This document shows, piece by piece, positions 42,682 through 46,573 of a DNA stretch of 46,573 bases. The notes below the pieces were generated by a model. It saw only the letters and a list, made by a program, of their open reading frames with translations. It did not search any database and was not told the origin of the DNA. Numbering within the stretch: position 1 is the first letter of the stretch; every line of letters starts with the position of its first letter. Origin of the DNA: Firmicutes bacterium CAG:194 (GTDB taxonomy: Bacteria; Bacillota; Clostridia; Lachnospirales; Lachnospiraceae); assembly GCA_000432915.1 (NCBI GenBank), contig HF995248.1, forward strand, positions 94,158 to 140,730. Reading direction: 5' to 3'. The translations under genes and the position numbers were made by a program.

Positions 42682-43935
42682 ATGAAAATAGTCCAGGTAA
42701 ATACCATTTGTGGTGTGGGCAGTATTGGCAGGATCTGTGTGGATCTGTATGAAACGCTGCAAAAGAACGGAGAAGAAGCTTATATTGCAACGGGGCGTGG
42801 AAGTCTGCCACCGGGGATCAAAGGGTATGTGATCGGCAATAAGGCTGATTTTGTGTGCCATGTGATGAAAAATTTCACACGGGGGAAAGCAGGATTTGGC
42901 TCAAAGCAGGTAACGGAAAAGTTTCTGCATTGGCTCTCTGAAGTGCAGCCTGATCTTGTGCATCTGCATAATATCCACGGTTTTTACCTGCAGATAGAGT
43001 TGCTCTTTGCTTACCTGAAAGAGCATGATATCCCGGTTGTCTGGACATTGCATGACTGTTGGAGTTTTACAGGACATTGTGCTTATTTTGATTATATCGG
43101 TTGTGAGAAATGGAAGGAAGAAAATGGAGGCTGCCATAATTGCAGTATTCATAAAAGTGCCTATCCGTATGCGATTTTCAAAGACAATTCCAAATGGAAT
43201 TATAAGCGGAAAAAGGAAGTGTTTACGGGCGTGAAAAACCTGACGATTGTAACGCCGTCCGCATGGCTGAAAGGGCTTGTCGAGCAGTCGTTTTTAAAGG
43301 AATATCCTGTAGAGGTCATTCCGAATGGGATCAATCTGGACAACTTTATCCCGCTGACGGAGGAACAGGAAACGAAGAGAAGGCAGCAGATGGCAGGTTA
43401 CCCGCACAGAACAATACTTGGTGTGGCAAACCGCTGGGAGGAACGAAAGGGACTGGATACGTTTATCCGTCTTGCAGAGGAACTGCCGGCTAACTATACG
43501 GTGGAAATTCTGGGGCTTGATAAAGCACAGACGGTACAGCTGAAGAAAAAGTTTCCGACCGGTAAACTGCTTCCAATCGACAGGACAGCAAATGTGCAGC
43601 TGCTTTCGTCCATTTACCGCAGTGCGGATGTGTATGTGAATGCCACAATGGAGGATAACTTCCCGACAACCAATTTAGAGGCACTTGCCTGCGGAACGCC
43701 TGTCATCACGTATGACACGGGAGGAAGCGGCGAATCTGTTACGGAAGATTGCGGTATTGTGGTAGAAAAAGGGAACTATGAGAAGCTGCTTGCAGCGATC
43801 TTAAAGGTGTGCGAGGAGCATCCATTTTCTGCAAAGGTCTGCAGACAGCGGGCGCAGAATTATGACCGCAGTGATCGATATGCGGAATATCTGGCATTAT
43901 ACGAAAGGATCCTGCATGAACATGAGGGAAAGTGA
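42682..43935 (+). CDS. GT4-family glycosyltransferase
   Basis: This 417-aa protein has a GT-B fold: N-terminal NTICGVGSIGRICVDLYETL (donor or acceptor loop), the central PDLVHLHNIHGFYLQIELLF, then VIPNGINLDNF, GVANRWEERKGLDTF and the late EDNFPTTNLEALACGTPVITYDTGGSGE, which carries the catalytic E-x(7)-E-like pair. ATG 42682 has AAGGGAG 6 bases upstream; a longer frame from 42625 lacks this. The stop overlaps the next gene by 20 bp. Typical of wall or capsule polysaccharide enzymes; sugar unknown. Confidence 0.9.
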   Translation: MKIVQVNTICGVGSIGRICVDLYETLQKNGEEAYIATGRGSLPPGIKGYVIGNKADFVCHVMKNFTRGKAGFGSKQVTEKFLHWLSEVQPDLVHLHNIHGFYLQIELLFAYLKEHDIPVVWTLHDCWSFTGHCAYFDYIGCEKWKEENGGCHNCSIHKSAYPYAIFKDNSKWNYKRKKEVFTGVKNLTIVTPSAWLKGLVEQSFLKEYPVEVIPNGINLDNFIPLTEEQETKRRQQMAGYPHRTILGVANRWEERKGLDTFIRLAEELPANYTVEILGLDKAQTVQLKKKFPTGKLLPIDRTANVQLLSSIYRSADVYVNATMEDNFPTTNLEALACGTPVITYDTGGSGESVTEDCGIVVEKGNYEKLLAAILKVCEEHPFSAKVCRQRAQNYDRSDRYAEYLALYERILHEHEGK

Positions 43936-46060
43936 AAGACCGGGGAAAGTAATTGAATATCTGATGCTCGCCGGGAATGTGTTTCTGGGGCTGGTCGTGC
44001 TGGAGCTGATCGTGCACGGACTGGTAGATTATGCAGATGCCACGTTCCTGTTTCAGACCCAGAAAAAACCGGTGCTGGCACTTTTATGTCTGTTTATGAC
44101 AGCATTTTTGCTGCTTGTTTTTTCCGTCTGCAGACGTCTGACGGAAAATCTGACGCTGCGGAAGGCAAAAATGGTCAGTGCGTTGCTTTTAGTGCCGGCA
44201 TTTGCACTACAGATCTATATGCTTTTCTACTATCGCAGCAGTTATCTGTTTGATAATGCGTTTGTGACCGGTGGTGCTTCTGCGCTTGCCATGGATGGAC
44301 AGGTGGCAAAGGAAGCAGTTTATTATCTGTCAGTCTATCCGAATCAAAACGCGTATGCGGTGCTGACTGCTGTTTTATGGAAGCTGGGAACGGCTGCAGG
44401 GATCAGCCGGGCAGCGATGCCGCTTCTGCTGAACTGTGTGAACCTTGTTTTTCTGGATACGGCCGCAGTTCTTTTTCTGCTGACGGTGAGTGCTTACAAA
44501 AAACGGACCCCCGGCAGCTTTGTGCGGATTCTGTTTCTATTGCTCTGCAATCCGTTTTTGTATATCGGTGTTTCTTATTATTACACCATCACATTGTCGA
44601 TGCCTTTTGTCATGGGAATTTTATATTTGTATGTCCGTTTTCTGCGAAAAAAGGAAAAACATCCTTATGTGATATTGGTCATATTGGGACTGGTGGTTGG
44701 CTTCGGGTATCTGCTGCGCGCAACGACAATGATCCCATTTATTGCTGTGATCGCCTGTCTGCTGTTTTTGGGGCGGCTGCAGAAACGGGATCTTCTGGCA
44801 GCGGCAGTTGCTGTTTTGACTATTGCGGGGATCAGCGCGGGAAACCGTCAGTATATAGGGCTGGATACCAAAGACACAGCTTTTCCGCTGACACACTGGG
44901 TCATGATGTCCATGACTTCGCCGGGCAGTCATAATGAAGCGGATGAAACCTACACAGCGTCCTTTCCGACAGCAGAAGAAAAAAAGGCGGCTGACCGGGA
45001 GAGACTTGCAGAAAAGCTGCAGGCAATGACGGCGGGAGATCTGTTGTCACTTGTGCATGCAAAGGTAGAAAACACATGGGGCAGAGGTTCTAACGGATAT
45101 CCGGTCTATCTGGAAAATTGTCTGCGGACAGACGGACTGTATCCGTATCTGTTCGGGGATCATAAGGATTTTGTGATCCTGTACCATCAGGGCTATTATC
45201 TGTGCCTGCTGCTTGGTATTTTTTATGATCTGTTACGGACAGTCCGTAAAAAGCAATGGGACAGCTATGTGTTTCAGCTGACTTTTTTAGGTGCGGTTTT
45301 ATTTTATTTGTTATGGGAAACAGGCTCCCAGTATTCGCTCCCATTTTTGCTTGTACTGCAGTTTCTGGCGGAAAACGGTGTGGAGCAATGGGAAGAGGCT
45401 GTAGTTTCTGACAGGGGAAAAACGTGTAAGCTGCAGAGGAGTATCTGTTTGGTTCTGCTGGCAGGGCTGCTCGTGTTTGCAATAGGCAACTATTCTGTTT
45501 TTACCGGGCAGACACAGGAATATACGCATCCGGTTGTAATGCAGCTTCTGGCAAATGAGGAACTATCCATTGGAAAGGAAAAACTTCTGCAGACGTTTGA
45601 AGCTTCGCAGCCGTTTGACCGGGTGATCTTTCAGTGGCGCAATGATGACAGCAGCTCGGATGCGGTTTATGAGGCAGTGCTTGCCTCTGAAACTGGCGTG
45701 ATCGCAGAAGAAGAGATCACAGGTGCGGGACAGCCTTATAATGGTGCAACGGTGCTTTCGTTTCCTACGGTAACACCGGACGGAACACAGATGTATACTT
45801 TGTCGATCCGCAAAAAGAGCGGAACAGATGAGCTGCGGTTTATCACATACAGCATGGGCTATTATGATGCTTATGCAGGTGGCACGCTGACGCTGGGCGG
45901 GCAGGAGCTGACAAAAGATCTGCTGCTATCGGTCAGCAGGACGGAAATAAAGACATATACAACCACAAAGAGATATTGGGCTTTTACAGCATTTTTTATA
46001 GCTGCGCTGGCAGTGCTTTTTGTACTGGCGGGCAGAGGAGAAAGAAGGAGAATGAAATGA
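43916..46060 (+). CDS. GT-C-like polytopic membrane protein
   Basis: This 714-aa protein has about 11-12 TM segments up to residue ~510, then an extracellular domain (about 530-680) and a final TM near the C-terminus. It resembles GT-C membrane glycosyltransferases in layout, with an acidic extracellular loop and a central GFGYLLRATTMIPFIAVIACLLF. I do not recognise a definite family. ATG 43916 (AAAGGA six bases upstream) is chosen over 43862, which lies well inside the GT4 gene. The stop overlaps the next start (ATGA). Probably works with the GT4 enzyme on a surface glycan. Confidence 0.75.
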   Translation: MNMRESERPGKVIEYLMLAGNVFLGLVVLELIVHGLVDYADATFLFQTQKKPVLALLCLFMTAFLLLVFSVCRRLTENLTLRKAKMVSALLLVPAFALQIYMLFYYRSSYLFDNAFVTGGASALAMDGQVAKEAVYYLSVYPNQNAYAVLTAVLWKLGTAAGISRAAMPLLLNCVNLVFLDTAAVLFLLTVSAYKKRTPGSFVRILFLLLCNPFLYIGVSYYYTITLSMPFVMGILYLYVRFLRKKEKHPYVILVILGLVVGFGYLLRATTMIPFIAVIACLLFLGRLQKRDLLAAAVAVLTIAGISAGNRQYIGLDTKDTAFPLTHWVMMSMTSPGSHNEADETYTASFPTAEEKKAADRERLAEKLQAMTAGDLLSLVHAKVENTWGRGSNGYPVYLENCLRTDGLYPYLFGDHKDFVILYHQGYYLCLLLGIFYDLLRTVRKKQWDSYVFQLTFLGAVLFYLLWETGSQYSLPFLLVLQFLAENGVEQWEEAVVSDRGKTCKLQRSICLVLLAGLLVFAIGNYSVFTGQTQEYTHPVVMQLLANEELSIGKEKLLQTFEASQPFDRVIFQWRNDDSSSDAVYEAVLASETGVIAEEEITGAGQPYNGATVLSFPTVTPDGTQMYTLSIRKKSGTDELRFITYSMGYYDAYAGGTLTLGGQELTKDLLLSVSRTEIKTYTTTKRYWAFTAFFIAALAVLFVLAGRGERRRMK

Positions 46061-46573
46061 AAAAGAAAAAACTGGCAGCAGTCATGCTTTGTCTGCTTCT
46101 GACGGGTGCACTGGCAGGATGTGGGCAGGATGCAGGAAGTACTGCGGAGGTAACGGGCGGAACGGCATTTACGGAAGATACGGCAGATACACAGACAACG
46201 GATGCGGCGCAGGATATGCAGGCTGCAGATGACTCCGGAATGCATGCAGGGGATCTGCCGGCAGCGGGCGCAGGAGATGCAGCAGATGCGGCGGATGGAA
46301 TCGGAAGCAGCCAGACTGCAGATACTGACATGGAAAGCGGATCAGATACGGCAGAAACCGATACGGACAATACGGATGCAGACAATACATTGGCTACATC
46401 AAATGCATCCGGCGCACAGCAGGATGCATCAGACAATGAAAACGATACGAATGATACTGCGGACGGAGACACAGATCAGACGGATGCACAGGGCGGAAAG
46501 CTGATCGTGATCGATGCGGGACATCAGCAGAAGGGCAATTCCGAAAAGGAACCGATCGCACCGGGCTCTTCCG
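46057..46573 (+). CDS. N-acetylmuramoyl-L-alanine amidase lipoprotein (3' truncated by window edge)
   Basis: The gene runs off the window; 172 residues are visible. It begins with a lipoprotein signal (lipobox ALAGC22) and a ~125-residue low-complexity linker rich in Asp, Thr, Ala, Gly and Ser. It then enters an Amidase_3 domain with KLIVIDAGHQQKGNSEKEPI (Zn-ligand His156). This is the start of an amidase that cleaves the glycan-stem peptide bond of peptidoglycan. Translation is coupled to the GT-C gene by ATGA. The rest of the catalytic domain, including the Glu ligand, lies outside. Confidence 0.88.
   Translation, partial: MKKKKLAAVMLCLLLTGALAGCGQDAGSTAEVTGGTAFTEDTADTQTTDAAQDMQAADDSGMHAGDLPAAGAGDAADAADGIGSSQTADTDMESGSDTAETDTDNTDADNTLATSNASGAQQDASDNENDTNDTADGDTDQTDAQGGKLIVIDAGHQQKGNSEKEPIAPGSS

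Noticed and set aside
44377..44934. + strand ORF (185 codons) inside the GT-C-like gene
   Set aside because: Alternative frame within a longer conserved membrane protein; Cys/Ser-rich and not membrane-like.
41819..46573. Mobile island or prophage remnant
   Set aside because: No integrase, transposase, tRNA target or direct flanking repeats were seen; the genes are ordinary glycan enzymes.

Overview
The window looks like chromosome from a motile, low-to-mid-GC Firmicute of class Clostridia, most likely a Lachnospiraceae member. Three observations support this: the mbl-flgF-flgG order known from Bacillus and Clostridia, the comFC-yvyF and cdaA-cdaR-glmM gene pairs, and the AGGAGG-type ribosome binding sites with occasional GTG or TTG starts. 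I cannot name a genus. Coding density is high, nearly everything is on the + strand, and no gene-free stretch exceeds 300 bases. I saw no tRNA, rRNA, CRISPR array, transposase or prophage gene.

Layout. (1) 1-6046: tail of a PucR/CdaR-type regulator, then ftsE-ftsX, a secreted coiled-coil M23 peptidoglycan hydrolase (the likely FtsEX-controlled enzyme), a palindromic intergenic element, a membrane-anchored S41 protease and a translationally coupled GT14 glycosyltransferase. (2) 6047-13815: uvrB and uvrA separated by an MBOAT O-acyltransferase and a DHHW/AlgJ-like partner. A perfect LexA (DinR) box lies in front of uvrB, and a terminator-like inverted repeat overlaps the probable uvrB promoter. 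(3) 13816-17121: strong promoter, mbl, flgF, flgG and a FlgJ-type rod-binding protein, closed by a terminator. (4) 17137-25491: a hairpin, recD2 (TTG start), comFC, yvyF, two unrecognised membrane proteins, then cdaA-cdaR-glmM (c-di-AMP synthesis and cell-wall precursor supply). (5) 25492-27612: HPr, then a terminator hairpin overlapping a possible short Leu-codon-containing leader ORF, then leuA.

(6) 27632-35173: a surface-glycan cluster: an unknown two-TM protein, a DUF2142 polytopic protein, a 143-bp palindromic element, three GT2 glycosyltransferases and a GT39/ArnT-like GT-C enzyme. (7) 35297-36576: a DUF3048 lipoprotein as a single transcription unit. (8) 36608-41820: four TTTACA-like hexamers at exact 11-bp spacing (candidate Pho box), a phosphodiesterase-like protein, and an ABC importer (ATPase, two permeases, UgpB-like binding protein). 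Together they suggest uptake of glycerol-3-phosphate or glycerophosphodiesters under phosphate control. (9) 41819-46573: a NodZ/O-fucosyltransferase-like gene on the - strand, then a GT4 glycosyltransferase, a GT-C-like membrane protein and the start of a cell-wall amidase lipoprotein.

Overall the window serves the cell envelope (division, elongation, wall hydrolysis, surface glycans and their decoration), interleaved with DNA repair and flagellar genes. The most useful leads are the two unknown membrane proteins beside cdaA, the acylation pair inside uvrBA, the Pho-box/Ugp module, the HPr-leuA junction and the palindromic intergenic elements.
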